From an uncultured Nitrosospira sp. (GTDB lineage Bacteria; Nitrospirota; Nitrospiria; Nitrospirales; Nitrospiraceae): 64,000 nt of DNA. A model generated the notes under the pieces. It was not told the DNA's origin. It saw only the letters and a list, made by a program, of their open reading frames with translations, and searched no databases. The stretch spans positions 184,383 through 248,382 of the forward strand of contig CAADGK010000056.1 in NCBI GenBank assembly GCA_900696515.1, read 5' to 3'. Positions 8,407 through 18,086 of this stretch are shown piece by piece; within the stretch, counting starts at the first letter, position 1; each line of letters opens with the position of its first letter. The position numbers and the translations under genes were made by a program.

Positions 8407-9231
8407 ATGGATTATCTCTTGACGGAAACAGGCAAGCTGGAGTTGGAGAAACTCGTACAAGGGAGAGCACTCTACGCATTTGATTTTGATGGAACCTTGG
8501 CGAAGATCGTTCGAGAGCATCATGCGGCCAGGCTGTCACGCCCCATCCGCTTCTGGCTTGAAAAGCTTGCTCAGGGATCTCCAGCCGCGATTATCTCCGG
8601 ACGCTCCGTCGAAGATTTGCAATCGCGGGTAGGGACGGTCGTGCCTCACTTGATCGGCAACCACGGTTCAGAAGGTCCTCATACGCGTGAAGAGGATCGG
8701 CTCCATGTGCGAGAGACCTGTCGGGCCTGGTTGCAGTCGGTTACCGACCGGTTTCACGATGAACTGGCGCGCTGCGGGGTGTCTATTGAGAATAAGTCCT
8801 ATTCGCTCTCCTTTCACTATCGGACCGTCGAACACCGGGAGGAGGCGCGGGTGCTGATTACCAAAGTGATTGGTGAGTTGTCTCCCCCTCCGCGCATTGT
8901 CCTTGGGAAATCTGTCGTCAACGTGATGCCGCCGACGGCTTCGCACAAGGGGACGGCGTTGTTGGAGTATATGCGCCGGCTTGATTGTTCTCTGGCGCTC
9001 TATGTGGGAGATGACGAAACCGATGAAGATGTCTTTGCGCTACGAGACTCCCGCATTCTCACCGTGAGGGTTGGTCGGAAGAAGGGTTCGGCGGCCCGGT
9101 ATTTTCTGAAAAGACAGGCGGAAATCACCGCGGTACTTCGCTTCCTGGTCGAGGGCGGCAACCACAGTCTTCATACCTGGAGCGGGTGTCATGACCAGGG
9201 GGTTTCCAGACCTATCCCCCCATCCTCATGA
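8407..9231 (+). CDS. otsB: Trehalose-6-phosphate phosphatase
   Basis: ALYAFDFDGTLAKIV (HAD motif I), IISGRSVEDLQ, LIGNHGSE, LYVGDDETDEDVF. Confidence 0.92.
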   Translation: MDYLLTETGKLELEKLVQGRALYAFDFDGTLAKIVREHHAARLSRPIRFWLEKLAQGSPAAIISGRSVEDLQSRVGTVVPHLIGNHGSEGPHTREEDRLHVRETCRAWLQSVTDRFHDELARCGVSIENKSYSLSFHYRTVEHREEARVLITKVIGELSPPPRIVLGKSVVNVMPPTASHKGTALLEYMRRLDCSLALYVGDDETDEDVFALRDSRILTVRVGRKKGSAARYFLKRQAEITAVLRFLVEGGNHSLHTWSGCHDQGVSRPIPPSS

Positions 9232-9352
9232 ACGGATCGGGCGGGGTATTGAAAAGTCCTTCAACTTCGTTCTCGCGTCCCTTGCGGGATGATGTTCCGT
9301 CGTCCGTCCGCGAGACACGCAATGCGGATCAACGAGGCTGGTAACATCCTGG

Positions 9353-10900
9353 TTACTCCGCCAATTGTGATCGTTCCCGTCCGAGCAGCAGATCATACGG
9401 GGCGAAGTCGTCGCTCAGCACCACACCCGGAGGCCAGGGATCGGTTCGGCGCGTAGCTAATAACGCGAGTGTTTCCATCGGCAAGCGCTGTTTTGTGGCC
9501 GCCTCGGTTATCTTCGATAGGGTCTGCTCTGCTGAAGCCTGTTCAATGAAACGGCCTCCAAAGAACACCAAGTTCTTTGCCGGGGACATGCCTGGTTTCC
9601 ACGGTCCTTCCACCGCAAAACTCTCCAGCACTGGAAAGGATTGTCTCATCGTCTGCACGACCGCCGACGCGCGGGCGAGATCCCCCTCTTTCCCGGACGA
9701 GGCCAGGTTGACGGCAACAATGCCATCCGGATTCAGGTGTGCCCTGACCAGGGCATAGAACTCCGCCGTGGTCAGATGGAACGGGATCATGTCTCGCGCG
9801 AAGGCGTCAATCCACATGAGATCGTACGTTTGATCCGTCGCGTTCAGAAAGGCTCGACCATCTTTGACGAAGACGTGGTGATTGGCCGGGGGGTGATACG
9901 CGAAATACTCTTCCGCCATGCGGACCACCACCGGGTCGAACTCCACGACATCCAACTCCAATGCGGGCCATCGTTGTGCCAACCACTTCGCTATTGAACC
10001 ACCACCATGACCGATGATCAGGCCGCGTTTTGGTTCGGACACCAATGCCAGCGACGCGACCATCATTTGGCTGTACGGAAGAAACAGAGAAACCGGTTCG
10101 ACTTTCCACATGGTGGCATGGAACGTCCGGTCCAGGACGAGATAGCGGAACAGATCATCCTCACGGATGCGGACCTGCTGGTAGGGACTTTCCTCCTGAT
10201 GGATGGGAGCCCTAAGTCGTTGGACGGGGTGGAGAGCCAGCATCCCCAACAGCGCGATGCATCCGACTGCAATCAATGGGACGAAGGGGCGGGTGGGTGT
10301 ACCGTGCATCAGCCATAGGAGCCCAAGTCCCACCTGGATGCCGCCCAACCAGGCAAGGAGAGACTGGCTTCCGAGCCAGGACAACAGGAAAAAGGCGGTT
10401 CCCCAGGTTCCGGCCAGACTGCCCACGGTCGAGAGGGCGATCATGCGGCCGGTCTGCCGGCCGAGGTGATCCATATCGGCTACGGCCAACCGCAACATGG
10501 CCGGTAACACCCCGCTGAGGCCGAATGCGGGTGGAGCAAGAAGCACGGTCGCGGCGAGGCAGGGGCCCCAACGAGGGTCCTGCACCAGTTTCTCGATCTC
10601 GAATAGAACGGGCTGGTTCATCCAGGCCACGAGAAACGTCCATCCACCGGAAAGCAGCAATAATGCCGCCAGGACCCGTCCGCTGGCATACCGATCGGAG
10701 ATCCATCCGCCGAAGGCATATCCGCTGCTCATCGCGGCCAGAATCACACCGATCAAGGCTCCCCACACGAACAACGAACTGCCGAATACAGGGGCCAACA
10801 GCCGGCTTCCTAAAATCTCCAAAGCCATCACGACTGCTCCGGTCACAAGGGCAGTGCCGAGCAAGTACCATCGAGGAATACGAGGGGGATGAAGCGTCAT
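9353..10900 (-). CDS. Fused membrane/spermidine synthase-like protein
   Basis: N-terminal MFS-like TM domain (VMALEILGSRLLAPVFGSSLFVWGALIGVILAAMSSGYAFGG) plus C-terminal GLIIGHGGGSIAKWL...LDVVEFDPVVVRMAEEYF. Confidence 0.9.
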   Translation of the reverse strand: MTLHPPRIPRWYLLGTALVTGAVVMALEILGSRLLAPVFGSSLFVWGALIGVILAAMSSGYAFGGWISDRYASGRVLAALLLLSGGWTFLVAWMNQPVLFEIEKLVQDPRWGPCLAATVLLAPPAFGLSGVLPAMLRLAVADMDHLGRQTGRMIALSTVGSLAGTWGTAFFLLSWLGSQSLLAWLGGIQVGLGLLWLMHGTPTRPFVPLIAVGCIALLGMLALHPVQRLRAPIHQEESPYQQVRIREDDLFRYLVLDRTFHATMWKVEPVSLFLPYSQMMVASLALVSEPKRGLIIGHGGGSIAKWLAQRWPALELDVVEFDPVVVRMAEEYFAYHPPANHHVFVKDGRAFLNATDQTYDLMWIDAFARDMIPFHLTTAEFYALVRAHLNPDGIVAVNLASSGKEGDLARASAVVQTMRQSFPVLESFAVEGPWKPGMSPAKNLVFFGGRFIEQASAEQTLSKITEAATKQRLPMETLALLATRRTDPWPPGVVLSDDFAPYDLLLGRERSQLAE

Positions 10901-11063
10901 CGATTGGAGGGGAGTTTGCGAACCCTTCTCCTGAGTTGAACTGGAAGCGGCGTCGGATTGTACTCACCGTATTTCGCAGGAGTCAACGAAGGTCGGCGGG
11001 CGGTACTGGTAAAGTTTGATCCCTTGCCTTCTTGAATTTTTTAGATAGAGTAGACTATAAGGT

Positions 11064-11095
11064 GTTCAGGGAGTAGTGAGCGCTACTCCCTGAAC
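11064..11095. terminator. Hairpin (13-bp stem), possible terminator or island boundary
   Basis: gttcagggagtag-tgagcg-ctactccctgaac perfect arms; no clear T-run. Confidence 0.4.
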
Positions 11096-11110
11096 TACAA
11101 CCCACCGCAC

Positions 11111-11278
11111 TTACTCGTAGACCGGTGCGTTGTATGATCCCTTAACTAACTGGATTCCGGCTAAGCAGTCCTGCTTGTTCCAGTAAGACTCAGCGGAATC
11201 TGCGATGGTTTTCCAGTTGCTTGCGACTAGCCGCCATCGCCACTGACCGATGCTGTCTTTGTATAGTTGAAAGTGCAT
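11111..11278 (-). CDS. DUF1508/YegP-like small protein (55 aa), absent from ORF track
   Basis: Reverse complement translates to MHFQLYKDSIGQWRWRLVASNWKTIADSAESYWNKQDCLAGIQLVKGSYNAPVYE*; start preceded by AAAGGAGGTGA, a full Shine-Dalgarno. Confidence 0.85.
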   Translation of the reverse strand: MHFQLYKDSIGQWRWRLVASNWKTIADSAESYWNKQDCLAGIQLVKGSYNAPVYE

Positions 11279-11299
11279 AGGTATTCACCTCCTTTCGTT

Positions 11300-11503
11300 A
11301 TGGACTATAAAACCTACCTCTTTACCTACAGCTTTGATGGAGCACAATGGGAATTGCCCATCAAAGCCAAGACGCCCGAAGAGGCACAGGCGCGTCTCAA
11401 CCGTGCCGTCTATGCCGAATACACTGGTGAGTTAATAGCCTCCATTCCCATCTCCTCATCGTGGTTTTCACGGGTTGCCAAGTTTTTCAGATTAGGGCAT
11501 TAA
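11300..11503 (+). CDS. Small hypothetical protein
   Basis: MDYKTYLFTYSFDGAQWELPIKAKTPEEAQARLNRAVYAEYTGELIASIPI...; natural-looking composition; no clear Shine-Dalgarno. Confidence 0.55.
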   Translation: MDYKTYLFTYSFDGAQWELPIKAKTPEEAQARLNRAVYAEYTGELIASIPISSSWFSRVAKFFRLGH

Positions 11504-12322
11504 CCGCACAATCTCTTCCAAGCTCCACACATGAGCTGATACTCCGGCTTGCATGGCTGGCGTAACTCTCAGTGTGGAATGAATCCGCGCAAAGTTGTAA
11601 TACATGAAGTAGAGAGCCAGTGCATGCCGGTGATTCTCAATCTTCTTGCTGTGCGCATTGGTCAGTCTGGTAAACCGTCTCATTCCCATCCGTATTTGTA
11701 GGTTCATCCTTTCTGCGTAGCTGGTTGATACATGGGTTGCGTCAGGGTTGCCTGTAATCTTGTTCTTCTTGGCTCCACAGCATTGAGCAGGGCTATACCG
11801 AGTGGTGACACCTTCCTGAGGCGGGGCCGCGTAGATCTTTTCAAGCATGGCGTAGTCAATCTCTGATCCAAAGGCCTTTTCGACAGCCTGCAAGTAGGCT
11901 CTATGTCCATCGGTTGTAAGTTGAACGCGATTAGCTAACCGTGAAGCCACATCAGAGATGAATTTTTCTGCATACGGGACGCTCCGCTCTCCTACTAGCC
12001 ATGAGATCATCAGCTTGGTATCGGCGCAAATAGCTGTCCAGGTCCACACACTGCCGAATCCAAACTTACCCTTCATTTCATCTGACAGATTCTTATCCTT
12101 CGCAAAACAGAACGACCATATTTCGTCGGCTTGAACGCGGCGGCATGGAAGATTGCGGAGCTTCTCGTCCTGATAGTTGGCGCAGCATGCGCCAAGATCG
12201 GCGAGCAACTTGAGGATGGTAGGCTTTGATACTCCAGTCATGCGGACGGTGCTGTTAATACTTGCTCCTTCGACTAACGCAGATACAACCTGCGTCTTCA
12301 ACTTCAGATTTAGTCGGTTCAT
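11492..12322 (-). mobile_element. IS1-like family transposase (single ORF)
   Basis: MNRLNLKLKTQVVSALVEGASINSTVRMTGVSKPTILKLLADLGACCANYQDEKLRNLPCRRVQADEIWSF...TTDGHRAYL...SYAERMNLQIRMGMRRFTRLTNAHSKK. Terminal inverted repeats not identified. Confidence 0.85.
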
Positions 12323-12351
12323 GTGCCGCCCATTAGTTATCAACAGCTAGC

Positions 12352-12380
12352 TTGACATCAGATAATAACTGACTTATAAT
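12352..12380 (+). promoter_or_regulatory. Perfect sigma70 consensus promoter upstream of fic
   Basis: TTGACA (12352-12357), 17-bp spacer, TATAAT (12375-12380). Confidence 0.8.
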
Positions 12381-12416
12381 CAGATTGCAAGATGTAATCA
12401 TGCGTAGAATACGCAC

Positions 12417-13580
12417 ATGTTATTCACAGCAACACATATGGACGGTGATGAGAGTAGAGTCATACAAGATATTGACTCTATAAGGAAGTCTTTGGGGTAT
12501 GCCTTGGGAGCTTCGCCACAAAAATGGTACGGCTATTTAAGAAGAAGCATGCTCGCAAAGGCTATTAGAGGATCAAACAGCATCGAAGGCTACAACATCA
12601 CGCGAGATGATGCGATGGCAGTTGCAGAAGGTGACGAACCTTTTGATGCTAAGACCCAAGAATGGTTAGCCAATGTTGGCTATCGAAATGCGATGACTTA
12701 TGTTCTTCAGCTAGCAAATGATCCGCATTTCTCATACAGCGATGGGCTAATCCGAAGTCTTCATTACATGATGCTGCAATATGACATGCCAAAGAATCCC
12801 GGTCGTTGGAGGCCGGGCAATATTTTCGTTCGTGATGAGCAGAAAAATGAGACAGTATATGAAGGTCCTGAGTTTGAGAAAGTTCCTAAATTGATGAGCG
12901 AACTGATAGATTCCCTGAATATGTCTACTAGGGAACATCCGATTATAAGAGGAGCCATGGCCCACCTTAACCTGGCTATGATCCATCCATTTTCAGATGG
13001 AAATGGACGAATGGCTAGATGTTTACAGACACTCGTGTTGGCTAGAGATGGGATACTTGCGCCTCAGTTCTGTAGTATTGAGGAGTATTTAGGAAGAAAT
13101 ACACAGCCGTACTATGATGTTCTAGCCACAGTTGGGCAAGGTTCTTGGAACCCACACAATGACTCCCGCCCGTGGATCAGATTTTGCCTTACCGCACATT
13201 TCCGCCAGGCCATGATTTTACGGAGGCGCATTAAAGAAGCGAATCGCGTTGGGGAGCAACTGGACATCGAGATAAAAAAACATGGATTTCCTGACCGAGT
13301 GCTAGCGGTATTGTTTGATGCTGCCTTTGGCTATAGAGTCAGAAACTCTTCCTATCGTATTGCAGCCGAAATATCGGAGAACTTGGCCAGTAGAGATTTC
13401 AAAGAGCTTGTAGAGGTTGGGTTATTGGTCGCATCGGGAGAACGCCGAGGGCGTTTCTATATGGCGTCCAAGGCCCTAGCGATGCTACGAGAGAGGGCGA
13501 AAGAATCCAGGGAAGATGAACATCTTGACCCATTTATGAGTGGGAATATTACTCCTCAGGAAAACCTACCGTTTTCTTGA
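12417..13580 (+). CDS. Fic domain protein (putative AMPylase, class II architecture)
   Basis: HPFSDGNGRMAR matches Fic motif HxFx[D/E]GNGRxxR; N-terminal SNSIEG matches inhibitory [S/T]xxxE[G/N]. Confidence 0.93.
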   Translation: MLFTATHMDGDESRVIQDIDSIRKSLGYALGASPQKWYGYLRRSMLAKAIRGSNSIEGYNITRDDAMAVAEGDEPFDAKTQEWLANVGYRNAMTYVLQLANDPHFSYSDGLIRSLHYMMLQYDMPKNPGRWRPGNIFVRDEQKNETVYEGPEFEKVPKLMSELIDSLNMSTREHPIIRGAMAHLNLAMIHPFSDGNGRMARCLQTLVLARDGILAPQFCSIEEYLGRNTQPYYDVLATVGQGSWNPHNDSRPWIRFCLTAHFRQAMILRRRIKEANRVGEQLDIEIKKHGFPDRVLAVLFDAAFGYRVRNSSYRIAAEISENLASRDFKELVEVGLLVASGERRGRFYMASKALAMLRERAKESREDEHLDPFMSGNITPQENLPFS

Positions 13581-13806
13581 TGGCAGTTTCTTCTGAGTAG
13601 ATAAAGATTCCCCAATTGCCGCTTCGACCACAGAGCGGGCCAGTAGGTTTACATCAGTGGGATTTTTCTTGTTTTTTTTCTTCTTTGTTTTTGGCTTTGG
13701 CATGGGCTCATCATGCCAGAGCTGAGAGCCGTTCGCTAGCCCCTCTCAGATTCAAACTTTACCAGTACCCGGCGGGCATTCCCCTGCGGACCGAATAGGG
13801 AATTCA

Positions 13807-13835
13807 TTGCCCGAGGCAGTTCAGGTTGTTATACT
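13807..13835 (+). promoter_or_regulatory. Candidate promoter for ugd
   Basis: TTGCCC, 17-bp spacer, TATACT, about 30 bp before the CDS. Confidence 0.35.
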
Positions 13836-13865
13836 TTTTGAACGAATTTCTAAGGCGAAGGGGGG

Positions 13866-15197
13866 GTGGGCATGCATATCAGTGTGATCGGAACCGGTTA
13901 CGTTGGATTGGTGACAGGAGCTTGTTTTGCCGAGTTCGGCGTGAACGTGACCTGTATGGATAACGACAGCCGAAGAATTGACAAGCTCAACAAGGGAGAA
14001 ATCCCGTTTTTTGAGCCAGGGGTGGCGGAACTTGTTGCGAAGGGGAGCAAGGAAGGCCGGTTGAATTTTACGACGGATATCGCTCAGGCTGTGGACAAGG
14101 CGCTGGTGATTTTCATCGCCGTGGGTACCCCACCAAGCCCGGACGGCAGCGCCGACTTGTCGTTCGTCAAGGAAGTGGGGAGAGGCATTGCTCTCCATAT
14201 GAACAGTTATAAAGTGATCGTCACGAAGTCAACGGTACCGGTCGGGACCGGCGAAGCGATTCGTGAAGTCGTCAAAACAACACAGAAAACGCCGATCCGG
14301 TTCGATATGGTCTCGAATCCCGAATTTCTTCGAGAGGGATCGGCCATTGAGGATTTCATGCGGCCGAATCGTGTGGTCATCGGTGCAGACAGTGATCAAG
14401 CGGTCGCCATCATGAAAGATCTCTATCGGCCGCTCTATTTGATTGAGACTCCGATCGTCGTGACCGACGTGCCGACGGCAGAATTGATCAAGTATGCGTC
14501 CAACGCATTCCTCGCGACGAAGATTTCGTTCATCAACGAGATCGCCAATTTGTGCGAGAAAGTCGGAGCCAACGTTCAATTGGTCGCAAAGGGGATGGGC
14601 TTGGATCATCGCATCGGGTCCAAGTTTCTCCATGCGGGCCCAGGGTTCGGCGGATCGTGTTTCCCGAAAGACTTGGCAGCACTCATCCAAACCGGCGAAC
14701 GCAACGGCTACCCCATGCAGATTGCCTCCGCTGCGTCACATGTCAACGATGTCCAACGGGGGCGGATGGTCGAAAAGATCCGGGACGCCGTCGGCGGATT
14801 GAAAGGGAAAACGTTGGCGTTCCTCGGCCTGTCGTTCAAACCCAATACGAACGATCTCCGGGAAGCCCCGGCCTTGGCGATCGGCAAAGAACTTGTGGCC
14901 GAAGGGGCCACGATTCGCGCCTATGATCCAGAAGCGCTGGCTGAGGCCTGTCAGATGATGCCGGAACTCAAGCCCTGCCATGATGCCTACCATGCGGCGG
15001 AAGGGGCCGATGCCTTGGTGATCATGACCGAGTGGAACGTGTTCAGAAATCTCGATTTTGCGAAGCTGAAGTCCGCCATGCGTTCGCCGCTGTTGATCGA
15101 TCTCCGGAACGTCTATGATCATGAACGAGTGACTGCAGCGGGCTTTAAGCACGTGTCGGTGGGCCGAGCGGCCCACAACCCCAAGGGCAAGGCGTAG
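13866..15197 (+). CDS. ugd: UDP-glucose 6-dehydrogenase
   Basis: HISVIGTGYVGLVTGACFAEFGVNVTCMD; VVTKSTVPVGTG; GPGFGGSCFPKDLAAL; LSFKPNTNDLREAPAL. Confidence 0.96.
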   Translation: MGMHISVIGTGYVGLVTGACFAEFGVNVTCMDNDSRRIDKLNKGEIPFFEPGVAELVAKGSKEGRLNFTTDIAQAVDKALVIFIAVGTPPSPDGSADLSFVKEVGRGIALHMNSYKVIVTKSTVPVGTGEAIREVVKTTQKTPIRFDMVSNPEFLREGSAIEDFMRPNRVVIGADSDQAVAIMKDLYRPLYLIETPIVVTDVPTAELIKYASNAFLATKISFINEIANLCEKVGANVQLVAKGMGLDHRIGSKFLHAGPGFGGSCFPKDLAALIQTGERNGYPMQIASAASHVNDVQRGRMVEKIRDAVGGLKGKTLAFLGLSFKPNTNDLREAPALAIGKELVAEGATIRAYDPEALAEACQMMPELKPCHDAYHAAEGADALVIMTEWNVFRNLDFAKLKSAMRSPLLIDLRNVYDHERVTAAGFKHVSVGRAAHNPKGKA

Positions 15198-15402
15198 AGG
15201 CTAACAGATTCGAGCGGCGCGCTCCGCAAGCAACTTGGAGCAGGCGCTTTGACACGTCTGCCCTGAGTTTGCCGAAGGGTTCAGAGTGAACGGATATTGC
15301 AAACCCTTGAGGCATACCGTTTGCTTATCGGTGAAACGCGGCTCCGCTCTCCTTTCAGAACGACCCAGGCGGTCTGTTGCTGACAAGGTTTCTTACATCT
15401 GG

Positions 15403-16110
15403 CTAGGTCAGGCGGGGCAGTTCAGCCTTGGGAGCTGCTTCCTTCGTTTTTGGTTTATACCCCATTCGGTCCAGTACTTTCATAATCCGCGTCTTCAGCC
15501 GGTCGTCGGCGTCGGCTAACGCGGTGGCCAGTGGTTCTACCGCCGGCTTACCGATCTTCCGCAGAATTTCTGTCGCCGACTGGCGAATTTCATCTTCCTC
15601 CGACACAAGAAAGGGAATGAGGGAGGGGACCGATGGGCCGCCGAGCTTGATGAGTGAATCATAGGCTCGCTGGCGGACATCACCGACCTCATCGCTCAGT
15701 GCTGCCACGAGTGGCTCCACGGCGCGCGGATCTTTCAGCTCTCCCAATACCTCCGCGGCGTATTTCCGGTTCAGCCAGTGCGAATCTTTCAGGTCGAGCA
15801 ACATGGCATCGGCTCGGGCCGTATTGGGGTCTTTCGGGCGAATCCTAAAGCTCTTCGCCACCCGCTTGCCGCCCTCTTCCACGACCCGAATGGTGGCGCC
15901 GTCACCGGCCTTGATTTTTTTGAGGTCCTCCAGCGCTTCTTCCGCCACATCCAGCAGGACCGTCTTACCGTCGTAGGCCAGGAGCTCGACCTCCAGCTGT
16001 CGGCTTTCCGGATTGACCGCGACGACTCGCTCAGTCACTAAGTTAAACCCGTCCTTTTTCTCTCCGCCTTTCGGCGCAATCTGAATCAACTTGGGGGCTT
16101 CATCTGCCAT
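15403..16110 (-). CDS. HEAT-repeat protein with N-terminal non-HEAT beta-rich domain
   Basis: N-terminal NLVTERVVAVNPESRQLEVELLAYDGKTVLLDV; C-terminal HEAT units such as RKYAAEVLGELKDPRAVEPLVAAL. Confidence 0.85.
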   Translation of the reverse strand: MADEAPKLIQIAPKGGEKKDGFNLVTERVVAVNPESRQLEVELLAYDGKTVLLDVAEEALEDLKKIKAGDGATIRVVEEGGKRVAKSFRIRPKDPNTARADAMLLDLKDSHWLNRKYAAEVLGELKDPRAVEPLVAALSDEVGDVRQRAYDSLIKLGGPSVPSLIPFLVSEEDEIRQSATEILRKIGKPAVEPLATALADADDRLKTRIMKVLDRMGYKPKTKEAAPKAELPRLT

Positions 16111-16144
16111 GGGAATGTACCTCTATGGTATGGAGTAAAGATGT

Positions 16145-16909
16145 TTACTGTTCCGGTTTCCAACCAAGGCTGGACAACACCGCCTCGACGGTTTCTTGGA
16201 CCATGGTATTTTCGTCTTCACGCAGTGGGAGTAGTGGCTGAATGGCTTCTGTGGCGCCGAGTCGGGCAAGTGATTCGGCGGCATTGCGCCGGACGAGCCA
16301 ATCTTCATCGCGCAGCGAGTCGATCAAGGGGCCGATGCCCCGGCGATCGCCGATCTTGCCAAGCGCTTCCGCCGCGTGGCGGCGCACCATCCAATTGGAC
16401 CCGAGCAGCCCGTCGATTAGGGCTTCCACTGCCCGCACGTCGCCGACTTTCTTCAGCACGCGGGCTGCATCCTCACGGAGGGTACTGTCCATGAGGGCGT
16501 CGATCAATCCCGGTACCGCCTGGGAATCGCCGATCCGCTCGAGCGCCCAGACTGCCGCCGTCCGCACTGCCCCGTCGCGGTCCTTGATTGCCTTGACCAG
16601 CGGTTCCACCGCGCGCCGGTCCCGTAACTTTCCGAGTGCCGATGCCGCCTGTTCACGGATCGCCCATGAGTCATCCTGAAGCGCCTCGATCATCGGTTCA
16701 ACAACAGACGGGCCCATTCGCACGACCGCGCTGGTCGCGGCTTCCCGAATGACTACGTCCTCATCGGCCATCAACTCGATCAGCCGGGGCAGCGCATCCT
16801 GGCCGGTTTGGCCGAGGCTGGCGATCGCGTGGTCGCGGAGGGCTTCGTTTTCGTCGTAGAGCGCGTGGATCAGTTGTTCAATGCGATCGGACTGAGATTG
16901 CTCAGACAT
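16145..16909 (-). CDS. HEAT-repeat protein
   Basis: Repeated units such as DDSWAIREQAASALGKLRDRRAVEPLVKAIKDRDGAVRTAAVWALERIGD; MSEQSQSDRIEQ start preferred. Confidence 0.88.
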   Translation of the reverse strand: MSEQSQSDRIEQLIHALYDENEALRDHAIASLGQTGQDALPRLIELMADEDVVIREAATSAVVRMGPSVVEPMIEALQDDSWAIREQAASALGKLRDRRAVEPLVKAIKDRDGAVRTAAVWALERIGDSQAVPGLIDALMDSTLREDAARVLKKVGDVRAVEALIDGLLGSNWMVRRHAAEALGKIGDRRGIGPLIDSLRDEDWLVRRNAAESLARLGATEAIQPLLPLREDENTMVQETVEAVLSSLGWKPEQ

Positions 16910-16980
16910 GCCCACCGCCCTCTTCGCGGGTCTGGTTTTCAATGGTTATCATCCGCTCGATGCGATCGGATGCCGGGTGC

Positions 16981-18081
16981 TCAGTCATGCTTGCTGTCCT
17001 CTTCTTGTGTCTGGTTTTCCATGGTCAGGATGGCCTCAAGTTTATCGGCGATCAGGCCGGCATTATAGGCCACCAGGCCATCACGATCCGTCCGGAGTCG
17101 GTCAAAGATGTCTTTGTACGGTGTCAAGACTCCCACGTCCTTGATCTTGGCCAAGGCTTCCATCGCATAGACCCGAAGCGGTCGGATGGGAATGGCATCG
17201 AGATAGAGCTGGGTCGGGCGGGAATCCCCGATCAACCCCAACGCCTTGATCGCCAGCTCCTTCACACCGGTGTCCTTGTCATGTTCGAGCCGTTTCATCA
17301 GTGGGATCACGGCCCGGACATCTCCGATCTTCCCCAGGAGGTCTGCGGCCGCTTCGCGCACGAGCCAGTCCTCATCCTCAAGATATTCGATCAGGATTTC
17401 CACGCTGGGCCGTCCGATTCCCAGGAGATCGATGACGGTCGCCATCCGTGCTTCTTCCCGTTCACTGGCCCCTTCGATGTCGCGCAGCGCATTGAATGTC
17501 GCATCGATACGTTCCCGGATGGCACTCAGTTTCTTTAAGGTGCCCACGGCGATTTCTTGGACTGCCGGTTGTCCCATTGCATCGATGAAGGCGTCAATGG
17601 AGCGAGGATCCAATAGTTGATCGAGCATCAGTGCGGCTGCAATTTGTGCCTCCACATTGGGGTGTTTGAGCAGGTCGCACAGGGGCAGCACGGCAGTCGG
17701 AATAGCACCGACCAGGTGCGTCAAGACTTGTCTTGTGGGGCCCTCCGGTGTGTGCGGTAACAAAGAGACCAGCGCTCGTGCGGTCTCCACATCGAGCACA
17801 CCCGCCATCTGCTCAAGCGCCGCCGCCGCGGCGTTGCGGACGCCGTCCTCATCGCATTCGAGCAGGTCGACCAGGGCGACTCCAGCCTGTGGATCTTTGA
17901 TGCGGGCCAACATCGCCGCCGCTTCCTTCTTCAACTCCGTGGGACCGGTCCGCAAGGCGTCCATAAGCGCCAGGACCGATCGCGGACCACCGGCCACACA
18001 GGCTGCCGTCGCCCGCATGCGGCGCCAGTCTTCTTCATGGATGAGTTCAGAGACCAGTGTCTCGATGGTTTCTTTCGACAT
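16981..18081 (-). CDS. HEAT-repeat protein
   Basis: EDEDWLVREAAADLLGKIGDVRAVIPLMKRLEHDKDTGVKELAIKALGLIGD. Confidence 0.88.
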   Translation of the reverse strand: MSKETIETLVSELIHEEDWRRMRATAACVAGGPRSVLALMDALRTGPTELKKEAAAMLARIKDPQAGVALVDLLECDEDGVRNAAAAALEQMAGVLDVETARALVSLLPHTPEGPTRQVLTHLVGAIPTAVLPLCDLLKHPNVEAQIAAALMLDQLLDPRSIDAFIDAMGQPAVQEIAVGTLKKLSAIRERIDATFNALRDIEGASEREEARMATVIDLLGIGRPSVEILIEYLEDEDWLVREAAADLLGKIGDVRAVIPLMKRLEHDKDTGVKELAIKALGLIGDSRPTQLYLDAIPIRPLRVYAMEALAKIKDVGVLTPYKDIFDRLRTDRDGLVAYNAGLIADKLEAILTMENQTQEEDSKHD

Positions 18082-18086
18082 GGCGT

